This document shows positions 45,310 through 57,860 of a DNA stretch of 64,000 nucleotides, one piece after another. Source of the stretch: Climacium dendroides (Eukaryota; Streptophyta; Bryopsida; Hypnales; Climaciaceae). The DNA lies in the NCBI GenBank assembly GCA_950106755.1, contig OX467084.1, positions 28,275,213 through 28,339,212 on the forward strand. Reading direction: 5' to 3'. How positions within the stretch are numbered: position 1 is the stretch's first letter; the number at the start of each line of letters is the position of its first letter. A program made the position numbers and the translations under genes. Under the pieces are notes generated by a model. The model did not search any database and had not been told where the DNA came from. It worked only from the letters and a program-made list of their open reading frames with translations.

Positions 45310-47620
45310 CAGCGTCAGCAGGCAGCTTGAGATACTGACGTGGAATAAACTCTTGCGCGTGGCAAATTTCTTATACCCAGCATTTTTTATTTGAGCATTT
45401 AACCCATAAACGCCGCGGAGGACGTCAAACGTCCGATGAATGACAAAAGAATCTCTTGTGTAGGACGGAACTGCAACTATTCATCCACATAATTAAGTAT
45501 TTTTGGTATTTTTAAAGTAGATGATATCACACGGTTCCAGAAGCAATGATTTTCACAGTGACCAACTTGAGTTAAATGCCTAATTCTACCAAAAACTCCA
45601 ACTTAGCACCATGCCTTTAGAAAATTTTGAGGTAAGAATGATGTGTAAGTGCTACAAGTACACTAGCACACATTGAGCACATGTCATGTATGACTCAAAA
45701 TCGATTGACCTATGTCTATTTGAGGCTAGTCATAGTTTGCCACTTGCATCCCTATGAGCTTTACCATCGCCACCTTTTAGCCATCAAATGGCTAACAATT
45801 TGCTTATGTAGCTAGAGTAACCTCTTTCGTCATGGAAGAGTGTCAAGTAAATCAAACCTTTAATCACTCTTTTTGTCAATCCTTTGCGTACTCACATTTT
45901 GAGTGTCATTTCTTGTTCTATGCATGTATTTTTTCCAAGCTACATTAGGTGTAATACATTGGTATATAGGGCATAGCATTACTCCTCTACCCCAAAATAA
46001 TTTTGTGGTTTAAAAACACTAATTAAATAAGTTTCAAATTTTGTCCAAAAAATGGTACCATGCACTTACAATATGTGTTACAATATTGTGTGCTTATGAT
46101 ATGTGTGCCACTACAAATATTGTACCACAAGAAATTGTTATTTGCATATTTGATTTTCTAATACAATTTCAAGTTGCACTTATTTTAACTAATGTTTTCA
46201 AACCACGGAATATTTGGGGCCAAAAGAATATCATTCTTGTAGACACATAACATGCACTTTTGTATATAGATTTATATAGTTGTACCTTCTATACTTTTAC
46301 AAATTTATTGTAGTGTTATTGTTTTACTCCAAATGAAGAATACAATGCTGCAATATGAGACCAAATCTCTTTGTTGAATGCCTTACTTGAGTTCAAATTT
46401 CCTTGTTCGTTCCATTATTTTACTCTTGAGTAATGTGAATGTTGCCAAATGAGTCCCACATTTTTCTTTTTTGTTGCTACATTTTCCAAACCCCAAAAAT
46501 TCAACTTAGCCATTATAGAACCATAGATTTTAGAATATATGCCTCAATGCAAATTCAACAAAGTCCAAAAAAAAAGATTACTTATATCCCTTCTTCAATG
46601 ATTAGGTACATCCAAAATTCCATAATTGCACACTCCTTGTAAACCTTTAAAAGACTTGATCTATTGCGAAATGGTCAAACATCATATCTAAGCACAATTT
46701 TGACTTCTAAATTGTGTTCAAATAACAATTTCATATTTTTATCACTTGAAACTATGGATTATATATCTATAAGTATGAAAATTTTCATTTTGTTTTGTGA
46801 AAAATTGTAATTGTTATCATTTCTGTTGCAAAAATTGAACATAAATATATAAAATAAGAAAAAAAATTCAAATTATTTGAAAAAAATTCAAGAGGTACAA
46901 GTAGCTATGGAAATTAGTGTGACAAAATTCCAATTGGTTATTTTATTTTTTACACCCAAAACAACCATAACAAAAACCTTAAAGTCAAATTTGACTATCA
47001 AACCAAATTTTTCCTCTTATTTATTTGATGTATACAAGTTTAATACTTTTTACTAGTAGAAAAATATTTTTTCTATTTATGTTGTTTTTTCATTAATTTT
47101 GATGAATAAATCAAATTATAATGATCTTTTAAAGCTAAAAGTGGAAATAAAATGATATCAATTAGAGCATACATAATAGAATAACCTATAATATATACTA
47201 CAAATGAAGGGGATAATGAAAAACATAATTTTATAGTTTAGGATTTTAAAATCCATTTTAAGAAAATAAATTATGAATGAAAAACACATCATATGATGTT
47301 ATTTGGATTTTTAACACATGAAGCTTTTAATTGCAATAATTCTTTCATTTATTGACATTTTCAAATGGAATAGATACAAAACTTATCAAGCTTCATTTTC
47401 TTAGTTTACAAGAAATTCTAAACATAATTATTTTGAAAGGTGCAATCTAGGTTGACCAAGATGCATCAACTTTTTGGATGCGTAGATGTTTAGGGGATAA
47501 TGCATAATTCTATTGTAGTATCAAAATCTTAACAACAAAGGTTGTGAATTCAAACTTCCATTGCATTTCTCTTACTATCAAAACTTCTATCAAAGGAGAT
47601 TGTAGTACAAATTTGATAAT
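45310..47620. other. AT-rich DNA, nothing recognised
   Basis: No gene, RNA or clear element. Short ORFs (up to 69 codons) have no motif. Confidence 0.4.
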
Positions 47621-47625
47621 ATTGG

Positions 47626-47922
47626 TGTTACGATGGAGAATTCAACCTTGAATTACTGTCGATGCTTCATTGTTTCTGTGATCATGATAAATTCTCAATC
47701 CCGAGATGAAGACAACTCTCAGCAACCATATCCAGCCACAATAAATGCAAGATGATCAGTGAGTCCAAACGATGCGTTTTGCTGTATTCAACAATATGTG
47801 ACGTGAGGGACAATTCCCCCTCACTGGAATTATATAGCAACGTCAAAGCACCAATGGTAAACCGTCATAACTATCCCTCACTAGTAAATCTCCAAGTCCC
47901 GAGTTACGACATAGTCGTAACA
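47626..47922 (-). repeat. 3' LTR of the Gypsy element
   Basis: 297 bases with TGTTACG/CGTAACA ends. A purine-rich tract, AAAGGGGGGTAAA on the minus strand (47923-47935), lies directly next to it, as expected of the polypurine primer for plus-strand synthesis. Confidence 0.95.
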
Positions 47923-47935
47923 TTTACCCCCCTTT
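47923..47935 (-). promoter_or_regulatory. Polypurine tract of the Gypsy element
   Basis: An A/G-rich stretch abutting the 3' LTR fixes the element's orientation as minus strand, in agreement with the coding order. Confidence 0.8.
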
Positions 47936-48057
47936 AAGTCCTAGTCCTTTAAGTTTCATGTGGACCTAGAACATCAGGGTGAAGACTATGGAATTCTTTT
48001 AAAACATCCGGGGCATTCTTTAAATTATCCAATGGTTCCCAAGAATTTTGCTCTAGG

Positions 48058-49200
48058 CTAAAGACTATGGAATTCTTTTAAAACATCCGGGGCATTCTTT
48101 AAATTATCAAGTGGGAGGTTCACAAACCCTTCAGGGGTCACAATTGATGGAGGTGGTTTCAACTTACGTCCCATAATTGTATCTGGCCGATAGGTCTCCA
48201 ACTGTGATACATGGAAAACATTATGAATACAATGTGCTTTAGGTAATTTCAATTGATATACAAGATCCAAAATTTTTGAAACCACTAAAAATGGATCCAA
48301 AAATCTTGGAGCCAAAGTTTTTGATGGTGCCATTGTAGTGATGTTGTCATGGCGCAATAAAACTTTTTGTCCAACTTGAAAAGGCGGTTGTTTTTGTACC
48401 CCCTGGTCGTAATTTCTTTTAGCTTGGTCGCTTGCTATTTGAATCATTACTTTGACTTCTTCATGTATGTCATGTAGTTGCAGGGACCGTTGATATTGTG
48501 GGAATTGTGAACGATAGAGCAGGATTATATCCATAAGTTGCATAAAATGGGGAGAAGCTTGTAGCCAAATGTAGTGAATTATTGTAAGCAAATTCTGCAA
48601 TAGGTAAGAGGTCTGACCAATCGGTTTGTCTTCTACTAGTAAACAATTGTAAATATTGTTCCAATATCTAGTTAACACGTTTTGTTTGTCCGTCCAATTG
48701 TGGATGAAATGTTGTCATCGGAGAAGGGTGAATACAAAGGAGTTCATACAGACGTCTCATAAACTTAGATACAAAAATTGGTCCACGGTCCAATATTAAT
48801 TCATTTGGTGTTCCGTGGTGTTTCCAAATATGGTTAAAATATAATGTGGCTATTCCGCTAGAATCGATTGCTTCATTAGTAGAAACAAAATGAGCGAGTT
48901 TTGTATTTTTGATGACTATAACCAAGATGGAATCATAACCTTTACTATTCAGTAATTTTACAATAAAGTCAGTGGTTACCCTTTTCCATGGAGTCTAAGC
49001 TGCTTGGATTGGTTGTAGTAGCCTATAGCAGTCATGATGTTTAGGCTTTGACCGTTGACATGAGTCACATCCGTCTACATAACGATGAACATATCGTCTC
49101 ATTGTCGACCAATAGAAATTCCTAGCCACCAAATCCATGGTTTTAGCTCTCCTTTGGTGCTCTACTGCTCTGCCGCTGGTGCGTCATGCCTTGAACATAA
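48058..49200 (-). pseudogene. Integrase region of Gypsy pol, broken
   Basis: From the upstream side come an HHCC-like zinc region (CDSCQR.K at about 49050), a TTDF block and ILDRGP (the second catalytic aspartate), then the HPQ.DGQT motif and a later glutamate in LEQYL. The last part holds the HNVFHVSQLE.Y block typical of the C-terminus. At least one stop (before TPWK), one stop near 48667 and a frame change near 48600 interrupt it. A classical chromodomain after HVSQLE was not seen. A ~47-bp direct repeat (47983-48031 and 48061-48108) lies at its 3' end. Confidence 0.85.
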
Positions 49201-49203
49201 TAT

Positions 49204-49850
49204 CTAGCGTTGTATTTGGTCATCGTGTAGTACAAATATCTTATCACAAAAATAAAGAATGCCGTCTATAAGTCTGTATGCCTCAAATCGCCGCCGCACA
49301 TCTGAAGGAGCCTTGTGAGGCCCATTCATAAAATAAGCTAATATAGGTTGAAAAGCCTCATCCTCCATCATAACCCTTTTAATGTTTTCTATAATAATTT
49401 TGTCACTCCAAACTAATTTGCAAGACTCCAACATAGCTAGTCTTAATAAGGGTTTTGAAATCGTATTATCTTGTGTCATACAATCCGGTCTTCTAAATAA
49501 CATGTCAGCTCTTCCATTCAGTGATCTTGGTCTATGATGAATTTGAAAATCAAACCTAGAAAATAGCTCAGACCATCGAGCTTGCCGGCGATTCAATTGC
49601 TTTGTAGTTAAAAAATATTCCAAATTTTTGTGATCAGAAACAACCTAGATTTGATGTGGTGAACCTTCAAGGTATACCCGCCAATTTTGGAAAGCCAATA
49701 CCATGCTAAACAACTCCTTGTCGTATATATCATAATTTTGTTTAGCTAGTGACATCTTGGAACTATGATAAGCGCATGGATGTAAATGGCCATCTTCACC
49801 TCGTTGTGATAAAATGCCTCCCGTAGCCATGTCCGACGCATTTGTCTCTA
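49204..49850 (-). pseudogene. RNase H region of Gypsy pol, broken
   Basis: Shows the GGILSQ, AYHSSKMSLAKQNYDIYDKEL and FQNWRVYLEGS blocks (49645-49830). After an in-frame stop near 49643 comes the NRRQARW..LFSRFDFQIHHRPRSLNGRAD block (49500-49600). The latter is a standard marker of the Gypsy RNase H end. The single stop and the Asn-for-Asp change ahead of ASD indicate decay. Confidence 0.85.
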
Positions 49851-51030
49851 CTATGAAAGGTTTGTCAAAGTCCGGGTGAAGTAATACCGGTGCTTGTGGA
49901 AAAGAAGATCAAAGTTTTTTGAATGCCATATTAGCCTCTGTGGTCCATTGAAATGTTTTATCTTTGCATGTGAGTCTCTGAGTGGGACCGCAATTCTTGA
50001 ATAATCTAGAATAAAATGACAATAAAAATTCGAGAATCCTAAGAAAGCTTGGACTTCCTTGAGTGTGGTTGGAGTAAGCCAGTCTTGCAGAGCTTGAATC
50101 TCATCTGTACACTTTTGTAACCCTTTGGCTGATACAATCATACCCAAAAATTCCACTAACTTACGATGGAATTCGCATTTAGACAACTTTACATACAATC
50201 CATGTTGTTATAGTCTTTTAAGAACTTCACGAACCACTGCTTGATGGTCTTTTAAATTTTTTGAAAATATGAGAATGTCGTCCAAGTAGATGACAATTGA
50301 GACATCCAGAAGATCCGCAAAAATAGTTTGCATATGGGCTTGAAATTGTGTTGGGGCATTAGTCAACCCAAAGGCATCACTAAATATTCGAAGAGGCCAT
50401 AGTAGGTTTTAAATGTTGTTTTAAATTCATGCCCAGGCGCCATTCAAATTCTGTGATATGCTTGCCGCACATCTAACTTAGAAAAAATAGTAGCCCCTAC
50501 TAATTAATCAGTGAGCTCTGGAATTAATGGTAAAGGGTAATGATTTCATACCGTGACTTTATTGAGGTTTCTATAGTCTACACTTACTCGAATAGACTCG
50601 TCTTTTTTTCGAGCAAAAACAATTGGTGTCGATACTGAAGACTTCGATTGACGGATCCATCCTTTGCCCAAATTTTCCTCAAGATAACGTCGTAGTCCTC
50701 TAATTCTGCAAGTGACATTGGTCTCAATCCAATATTTCGAGGTTCTTGACCCTCCTTGAATTCAATTTTCATATCAGATGGCCCATGATTCGGCAGCTCA
50801 TTAGATGCCTCTTTACTAAAAGCCCCACTTAAATTTTGATACACAATAGGGATTTGTACTTCTTCAGTAGCCCCTAATACCTCTGCAACCTCTAATGCAT
50901 ATAATTCAGCATCCTTGGCAAACAGACGAAAAGTTGCAGGTATAACCATTGAATATTTAGGGGCTTGTTTTCCTTGGGTCAGGGTGGACCCCCCTTGTCT
51001 TTCCTTCCTTCCTTCCATCCTTTGATCCAA
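49851..51030 (-). pseudogene. Reverse transcriptase region of Gypsy pol, broken
   Basis: On the minus strand the catalytic YLDD box is present near 50290 ([12 protein letters not shown]). Upstream are [24 protein letters not shown] and ARKKDES.RV.VDYRNL in changed frames, and downstream are KLSKCEF and VQAFLGFSNFY. Several stop codons (near 50208, 50450, 50500 and 50545) and at least one frame change near 50640 break it. Confidence 0.9.
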
Positions 51031-51034
51031 CCTT

Positions 51035-51610
51035 CTAGGGGCAGAGCATGGCCTCTCCAGTTGGTTCCAGTCTAGTTGTAACCTTGTTCATGTGTCCTGC
51101 TCCATCTTGCAAGCAAGCTTGCCGGCAATATTTTGAATCAAATGTAACATTCTTCTGGGCCCATCGAATTGTGGGATCATGCCGGCCAAGCCACACTGTC
51201 CCTAGAATGCAAGGATATTTTCCTGTGTTGGTTATATGAGCAACTAGCGTCTCTTGATGTTGCCCAATGCTTAAAGTCAAAATTGTTTTTTTTGTAATCA
51301 TTCCCGAATTGATCATCCGTCCGTCAATAACACGAACCTGTCTAGGCATTGCCTTGGTTCTTATCTCTGCATGGCATTCTTTAACAAATTGTGGATTTAC
51401 AAAAACTCCCGTTGCACTCAAATCAATGAGGCTATGAGTTTTTACCGAGTTTATAGTGCAAACCAATATTAAATGTGATTCAGGATCTATCATAGCTCGT
51501 AGGTGGAGAGCCTCATGTGAATCCATGTTCATGTCCTTTGATTCTGAAAGTGACTCCCATCCCATTGTTGTAGCCGTTGCAGTTTGTATCCAACCCGGGT
51601 ACCAAATCAC
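51035..51610 (-). pseudogene. Aspartic protease region of Gypsy pol, degenerate active site
   Basis: An open frame of 191 codons contains the retropepsin-type segment. The expected D-S/T-G-A active site reads D-L-S-A (LIDLSATGVF), so the glycine/serine order is altered. The downstream ILG.VWLGRHDPTIRW block is normal for Gypsy proteases. It follows gag with a frame change. Confidence 0.85.
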
Positions 51611-51615
51611 TGTGT

Positions 51616-52713
51616 CTAATCCCGGGACTTTCCTTTTCCCGAATCAGAAGTTTCTCCAGTGGCTGCAATTGACAATGGTTTTGAAGGGTTTGTTGGACAC
51701 TTAGCCCGAACATGCCCTACCAACCCACAACTCCAACATCTACCTTGTCTTTGGTATCCCAGACGCTTCGCCGCGGTCTTTGCCAATGCCGTTGTCACAT
51801 GGATTACATCAAGCTCCATTGGAGTTAGACCAGAGTCTCCTTGAGTGGCCGGCCGCATTGCACAATCTCGCCAGTTGGAGTGAGAAGCTGGTGGAAAACG
51901 ACCTTGACGTCGAGTCCACAGTCTTTCATCGATTCGAGTGACCATGGCCATCCATTCGTAGAGCCTGCACGGTTGTGTTTCAGCTGTTGCTATGGAATCC
52001 AAAACCTCATCCTTGAGGCCGCTACAAAACCTCGCCATCAAACTGGATTCATTCCAATCCACTTGCATTGCATGTTTGTTAAATGTGGAAATATAAGAGG
52101 CTACGGACCCAGATTGATTTGCAGTCTTGCGAGGAGCTTTCGCCTAGTTTGCTTAATCTTTGCAAGTCAATCTTCAACCGTGCTTCTCCGATCCATATCT
52201 CCATAAATTGAAATCACCGCCGCTCGAAACCGATCATAGTCATGCAATAATTCGTGCGGCCGTCCTTCATCAGGAGCCTGAAGAATGGACATAGCCTAGC
52301 TCTGCGCTGCTTCTGTCATATAGGAGAGAACAAAAACAATTTTATCCTCGTCTTTACAATATGTGCATGGCTTACCCTTGAAAACCAATCGAAGTTGGCC
52401 GAACCACTTGTAAACTTCACCTCCTTTTTGCCAGAAAACTTCTCTAGTGCTGCTACTTTCAACTCTTTGGTTTCGATCCCATATGTTTGTAATTTTCCTC
52501 CCTTTGATGACCTTGATTTCTCAACCCCATTGCACCAGAAGAAGAAACAGGATTTGATAGTGGAACCGACCTTTCTGAAATTTGCTGGATAATTTGAAGT
52601 ATAGCTTCTCGAAAAACAGACTGCACTTGTTGCTGAATAAACACCGCCCAATCCACCCCGAGTCCCTCTGGCACTGATGGACCCACAGATGCACCTGATT
52701 CTTCCCGATCCAT
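51616..52713 (-). pseudogene. Gag of the Gypsy element, frameshifted
   Basis: The probable start is the ATG at 52713 (MDREESG). The frame changes near 52520, and there are further breaks before the 150-codon segment 51616-52068. That segment has the LMARFCSGLKDEV block, a PMELD block and a CCHC zinc knuckle (C-W-S-C-G-L-V-G-H-V-R-A-K-C) near 51715-51760. It would form the capsid/nucleocapsid. Confidence 0.85.
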
Positions 52714-53163
52714 TAGATGTGAAAATATGACATCAACACCACCACTGCTCCTTCCCTGGAATCACCTTGGAATCAAGCTGTAAGGATCTGTATCAAGGTC
52801 GTGCTGAATCGAGGCTGCCCGATGTGGACCTGACCTGGTGTTGCCAGGAGTTCCGGTCGATGCTTGGCCATCATCGTGCTGAGACGGAAGAAAATCAGAA
52901 GACGCCCTCTCCGACCTCTAAGTGCGGATCGAGAAGCAAGTTACTGGTTTGGCAGGGAGACATGCCAGACCACCAGCAAGCAGCGCCGCACATGAATTCT
53001 AGCCTCCAAAGGTCAGCAGGGGTCCCTGGTCAATCGGAGTTGAATTACATGGAGGTGAAATCCAGCGCGCGAGTCCACCTCTATCCTTGAGAGCATCTTT
53101 TTGGATGCACAGCAGCCGACCAACTTACTCAGCGAAGTAGGAACAGTCGGAGACGTCACATAA
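52714..53163 (-). other. 5' leader of the Gypsy element
   Basis: A GC-richer untranslated leader between the 5' LTR and gag. The bases directly after the 5' LTR on the minus strand read TTATGTGACGTCTCCG. This is not the usual TGG-starting primer site, and no initiator-Met primer site was found. The 107-codon plus-strand frame here is judged spurious. Confidence 0.6.
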
Positions 53164-53460
53164 TGTTACGGTGGAGAATTCAACCCTGAATTACTGTCGA
53201 TGCTTCACTGTTTCTGTGATCATGATAAATTCTCAATCCTGAGATGAAGACGACTCTTAGCAACCATATCCAGCCACAATGAATGCAAGACGATCAGTGA
53301 GTCCAAACGATGCGTTTTGTTGTATTCAACAATATGTGATATGAGGGACAATTCCCCCTCACTAGAATTATATGGCACCGTCAAAGCACCAATGGTAAAT
53401 TGTCATAACTACCCCTCACTAGTGAATCTCCAAGTTCCAAGTTACAACGTAGTCGTAACA
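53164..53460 (-). repeat. 5' LTR of the Gypsy element
   Basis: 297 bases, same length and termini as 47626-47922. It would carry the promoter of the element on the minus strand. Confidence 0.95.
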
Positions 53461-53569
53461 ATTGGAATATTGAACTTTAAGATGAACTAGTTTTATAATT
53501 TCCTTCTGGAATTTCACAAATCTAGCTATATAATACAATCCTCACCTTTTCATCTTGTTATAGAGACTA

Positions 53570-54450
53570 GTGTACCCTATGTCATTGCTACACTCAAAAT
53601 AAAAGTAAAATTAGTTTTCTAATTTTTTTAATTCATATTTTATTTAAACTTTGAAATTCAATATCTTTTCTAACATGAGTCGGAACATCACAAAACAATG
53701 GAGAAGTGTGAGGGATTTATTTTGGTGTGAGAGGTTATATTCTTAATACAAATAGAAAGTTATACACATAGAGGAGTGCAAGGACTTTGTTTTGGGGCAT
53801 TTGGACATACAATGTGAAAGTTATAGTCTTTTCAAATTAAAAAATAAATTTATTCAATTTTTTTAATTCACAAAACTTTGGAATTCAATAACTTATACAC
53901 TAAAGGTCAAAAAAGTCACAAAACAACTTCCATGCACCCCTCCTTATTGAAGACTTTTCAATGGTACCAAGAAAGTTAGGAAAGGACTTATGGATCTCAA
54001 CATATTAAACAAAACAAATTAAATTTTTTAAATTTAACCTAGTGTGCTTTATGACATTGCCACAACCAAAATAAAAATAAAAATAATATTTTTTAATTTT
54101 TTAATTTCAATAAATTTTATATAGAAAAAAATACAAGAACTTTGTTGTGGTTGTAAGAGGTCACATTCTTGATACAAATAGAAAACTCTGTGTGCCATGG
54201 AATACAAAGGATTTGTTTTGTGGCATTTGGACATGCCATACAAAAGTTTTAGTTTTTCCAAAATAAAGGATAATTTAATTCAATTTTCTAATTCACAAAA
54301 ACTTTGAAATCCAATAACTTTCACACTACATGTCCAAATGCTACAAAATAAAGTCCATGCACCCCTCCATGTACAGAGTTTTTTAATAGTACCAAGAATG
54401 CCACCAAAAGACTCAATGTTTTCTAAATTTCTACAAATCAAACAAAACAA
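53570..54450. repeat. Diverged tandem duplication, ~470-bp units
   Basis: 53570-53990 and 54040-54450 share the same order of phrases: a 'tgncattgc.aca.ccaaaataaa' start, 'attcttaatacaaatagaaa', 'ggcatttggacatncnat' and 'catgcacccctcc'. The unit has internal inverted similarity (TTTGTTTTG../..CAAAACAA). A partial relative lies at 24710-24920. Not coding. Confidence 0.65.
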
Positions 54451-54754
54451 AACAACATAAATTAAAGTATAAAATTAGATTAGTGTAATTAGATAGGTCT
54501 AAATAAGTTTAGATTTTCCTATTTACATTTTTAGATATTTTATGAATAACTTATGAATCTTTAGAGTACTAAAAATGGGTGCACTAAAAGGTTTACCTTA
54601 ACTCTACAAAGACATGGAGATTGAAGAACATCAATGACTGATAGAGATTGCTTCTATTTAAAATAGAAGTGGAGATGTTCATCTCTAGAATTTTGTACAA
54701 AAAAGAGATGTCTTGTTCAATAGTTTAATTACCAATGACTGCATTATAACTTCT

Positions 54755-55510
54755 AACCCCTAAAAGACCATTGTTCCTTCAGGGGACAAATGTGTTTTGG
54801 GGTAAGTATCTACAGGCTGAAATTTTGTTGTGATTTTTTGAATTTTTTTTAAAGATAGAAACACTAATGAGATTTGTAGGAATATAATTTTTCCGATGAT
54901 CAGTGCCTAGGAACTAAAGTTATGACCAATAAGCTCAAAACAGGGGACAGGAGATAGTTCAAGTAGCAAGAGAAAATTGAAAAATTTGGATTTTTTTTTA
55001 TATTTTTTTCTCATAGATTATATTTTTGTCTATCTAGAAAGCTTTGATTCATTTAATGTGGATTTGTTATGAGAAAGTTATGGACATTCTTGTTTTTCGG
55101 GCAATTAGAGCATCTTCTTGAAAAAAATAACTTGAACAATCTCACCATTGGGATTAGTGCATTTTAATTCCATCTAAAATATATTAATATTTTAGATTTT
55201 CCTTCAATCTTGTACCTATGTTTACCTAACAATTTTCTTTAGAATGATAATTTAGTTTTTTTGAAGTTTTTTTTTCCCTAAACTCTCAAATCAATTCTTC
55301 ACCATGAAGATTTAAAGCTCAAAACTCTGTAGTGCAAAAATTTTAAGTTAAAAATGTTCAAAGTCAAAAAATCTAGTCCTACAATGTATTGAAAAAGTTG
55401 TTTTATTCACTTTAAATGAAGATATCTTGCAATCTATGTAGTCAAAAATTCTAAATTTTTTTCCTGCACACTCTCATACTAGTTGGGTATAAGATCCTAC
55501 AATGAGATGT
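54755..55510 (+). mobile_element. CCCCTAAAG-end repeat family, copy
   Basis: The left end 'taacccctaaaagacca' is followed by 'ggggacaaatgtgttttggg', 'gctttgattcatttaatgtgg' and 'gaagatatcttgcaatctatg', in the same order as at 7108 and 41728. The right end is near the 'ataagatcctacaatg' word (about 55490-55510). Confidence 0.55.
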
Positions 55511-56139
55511 AGAAAAAAAAATAATAATAACTAAATAATATAATATTGTCATGGCAATTTCCTAGCCACCTTAGATTTTTGATTTGGCAAAGTTCCCATA
55601 CCTAAGAACACTTAAAAACTTGTGGTCTTTTAGAGGCTCCAAATCTTATCTAATATAAGAAGGATTCACTTTTTGAACAGATAGGTGCATTCTTTGTCTC
55701 ATCCATTGGATACTTTTAGATTTCTTTGACTTTTTAGAGTTAAATTCTTAGAAAAATCAATCAAGGTTGTATATTTTAGGCATAATTATTTAGAGATTCA
55801 TTTTAAAAGGGTTCACAATAGGTGTCACTACCTAAAGGTAACATCACCTAATTGTGACCCCTATCTAAATTGACTCCTACAAATTCTTACCTAAAATGTG
55901 CTCTCACTATACATGAAAGTCTAGGGTTGACTTTAAAACATTTATTTTTAATATTTGAAAATTCATCATTTATGCATCTAATATAAAATAAATATATAAG
56001 AAGAAAATCTCCAATAAAAGAATTTTTTTGATTTCCAACAAAATCCAACCAAAAAACTAGGAAACATAATAATGGGAACAATTCTCAATTGCTTCTTTGG
56101 AAGCTTTTGAATATAGTCACTTGATTGCAATTTTTAAAA
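55511..56139. other. No gene recognised
   Basis: AT-rich, short ORFs only. Confidence 0.4.
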
Positions 56140-57860
56140 AAACACTCAATTTTTCTTTTTGAAATAAATTAAACAAATTTCATTGAAAAAAATAAAGTAC
56201 AAGATTTGTTAGCCGCAAGTGGCTTATATGATGTGAATAAAGACAAATAAGACAACAACACAAAGATTAGATAGTATAAACCAATGGAAAAGACAATATT
56301 GGGCAAAGCTTGGGGAGAGACTATGAGGACTCTTTTAGGCAACCATCAAATCATAATAGGGCATTTTTGCAAATTCCTCATCAATATTTTTCAAAATAAT
56401 CTTCAATATATTAATTATTTTTAAAAAGTTTAGAATAAAGTCAAAGGGAGTATAAAAATATTTTTGATAGCCACTAAATTTCTTAAAGATGGCATACTCA
56501 CCTACCATGCTCGGGAGCCCTTCATGAAAATTGGAATACAAAACTTGCGTTGTAGTCAACAATTCTCCACTTTGGCTACCTATCCTCTATCTTGATAAAA
56601 AGGTCAAATTTGTATCTTCTTTTTACAAAGAAGTCTGGCAACTTGTGTTGCATGGCCATTGATTTCTACTCAGTGTTGCAAACATTGGCCCACTCAACTC
56701 CCCATTGATGAGACCTCTCAAAACGTGACCAAGTAGGTGTTTTGGAGACCACATAGTAGCGTTGAAAACCATGTTGTTCCAGCTTTTGGATCCATAGGGT
56801 CTAAAAAATAGGCATATGAGCTTGAAGCCAAATCCTCTTGAAAAGATTGAACTTTCAAAGAATGCTAACTAAGAAAATGTCTTGCCTCCATGTGAGGGGC
56901 CACCATGGGCCACTTGCGTATGTGCCTCTCAATAAGTTGTTTAAAATGTGTAGCCTATTGCCATGCCCATTGGATAGAGAGGCATCCAAAAGCATTGGAT
57001 CATGATCTCATCCAAATGAGAAGGGCAACAAATGCAATTGGATTCCACAATTCCATCAATTCTCTTTCTCTAGTAGTTCACAAATGTCATATGAGCCAAA
57101 GAAGGCTTGTTTCTTTCTTCATATCTTCCTTGAGCCAAACTATTTTCCAGAGTAATCAAAAGTCTTCTAGGAAGGTGCCACCTCATTTCTGCACTACTAG
57201 GTTAGGAACCTAGTAACTTTTTTTAAAGATATTGCAACCAAGTTTGGTGGAGAATTCTACCAAAGGGACATTGCTCCCATTAGCATACCACTTGAATTTA
57301 GTTGGGGTCCAATCAAGGGAATCCACTCTCCCAAAGAAGAAATGCATGATTATTTTTTTAGGTCCTTTCTAAATTGAGGTGATTCTAATTTTATGAAATA
57401 CTCTGGTTTGAGAGAGATTTTGGCTTGAGTAGTGTTTTGGAGTGTTGGCACAAAGAATACTTGCTTGGGAGAATATTGAGAAGCAAATTGTATACTACTT
57501 GGGCAACCAAGTGCTAGTTGGTAGGCCAATATGTATGGAGCTTCTCTCCAGAACCTAAAGAATGTTATGAGGCATATTAGTGTTGTTAATGTATCAAATT
57601 ATTCATTCTTTAGGCATGGTACAAGGGAATTGAAGGGTGAAAAGGCCTCTTCATTGCACTTGTAGAGCATTTGTTGCCATCAACGACATGCTTGCTTCAT
57701 CTTGCTTTAGCCCAAACCTAATGTTGGCCTCAATAGGCTTGCACATATGATGCTAATAGAGCCCATTTGACTTTGGATAACAAGGCTTGAAAACTTGGGT
57801 TTGTTCCCTCTTGCCTTTATGATATAAGGCAAATAAAAAATACAACTTGAGCCCTTATGG
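56140..57860 (-). pseudogene. LINE remnant, minus orientation
   Basis: The left end has the LINE 3'-tail words ('aaacaaatttcattgaaaaa', 'aaagtacaagatttgttagc', 'cgcaagtggc') that match the insertion at 34846-35008. Further right the minus strand reads pieces such as DSLDWTPTKFKWYANGS and VEFSTKLGC (57210-57360), in the style of a LINE/retroelement polyprotein C-terminus. Many stops. Right limit uncertain. Confidence 0.5.

Larger units (their letters stand above)
47621..53465 (-). mobile_element. Ty3/Gypsy LTR retrotransposon, structurally complete, coding dead
   Basis: Element 47626-53460, with a 5-bp target duplication ATTGG at 47621-47625 and 53461-53465. The two LTRs are each 297 bases, with TGTTACG..CGTAACA ends. 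Reading on the minus strand, gag, protease, reverse transcriptase, RNase H and integrase follow in the Gypsy order. By hand count the LTRs differ at about 22 positions (~7%), nearly all transitions, so the insertion is old. Every coding segment contains stops or frame changes, so it cannot move on its own. Confidence 0.95.

Noticed and set aside
51841..52592. Plus-strand ORFs of 121 and 112 codons
   Set aside because: They are antisense to gag of the Gypsy element, where the minus strand shows a CCHC knuckle and other gag blocks.
52767..53090. 107-codon plus-strand ORF beside the 5' LTR
   Set aside because: It lies in the untranslated leader of the retrotransposon, is antisense, and has no motif.
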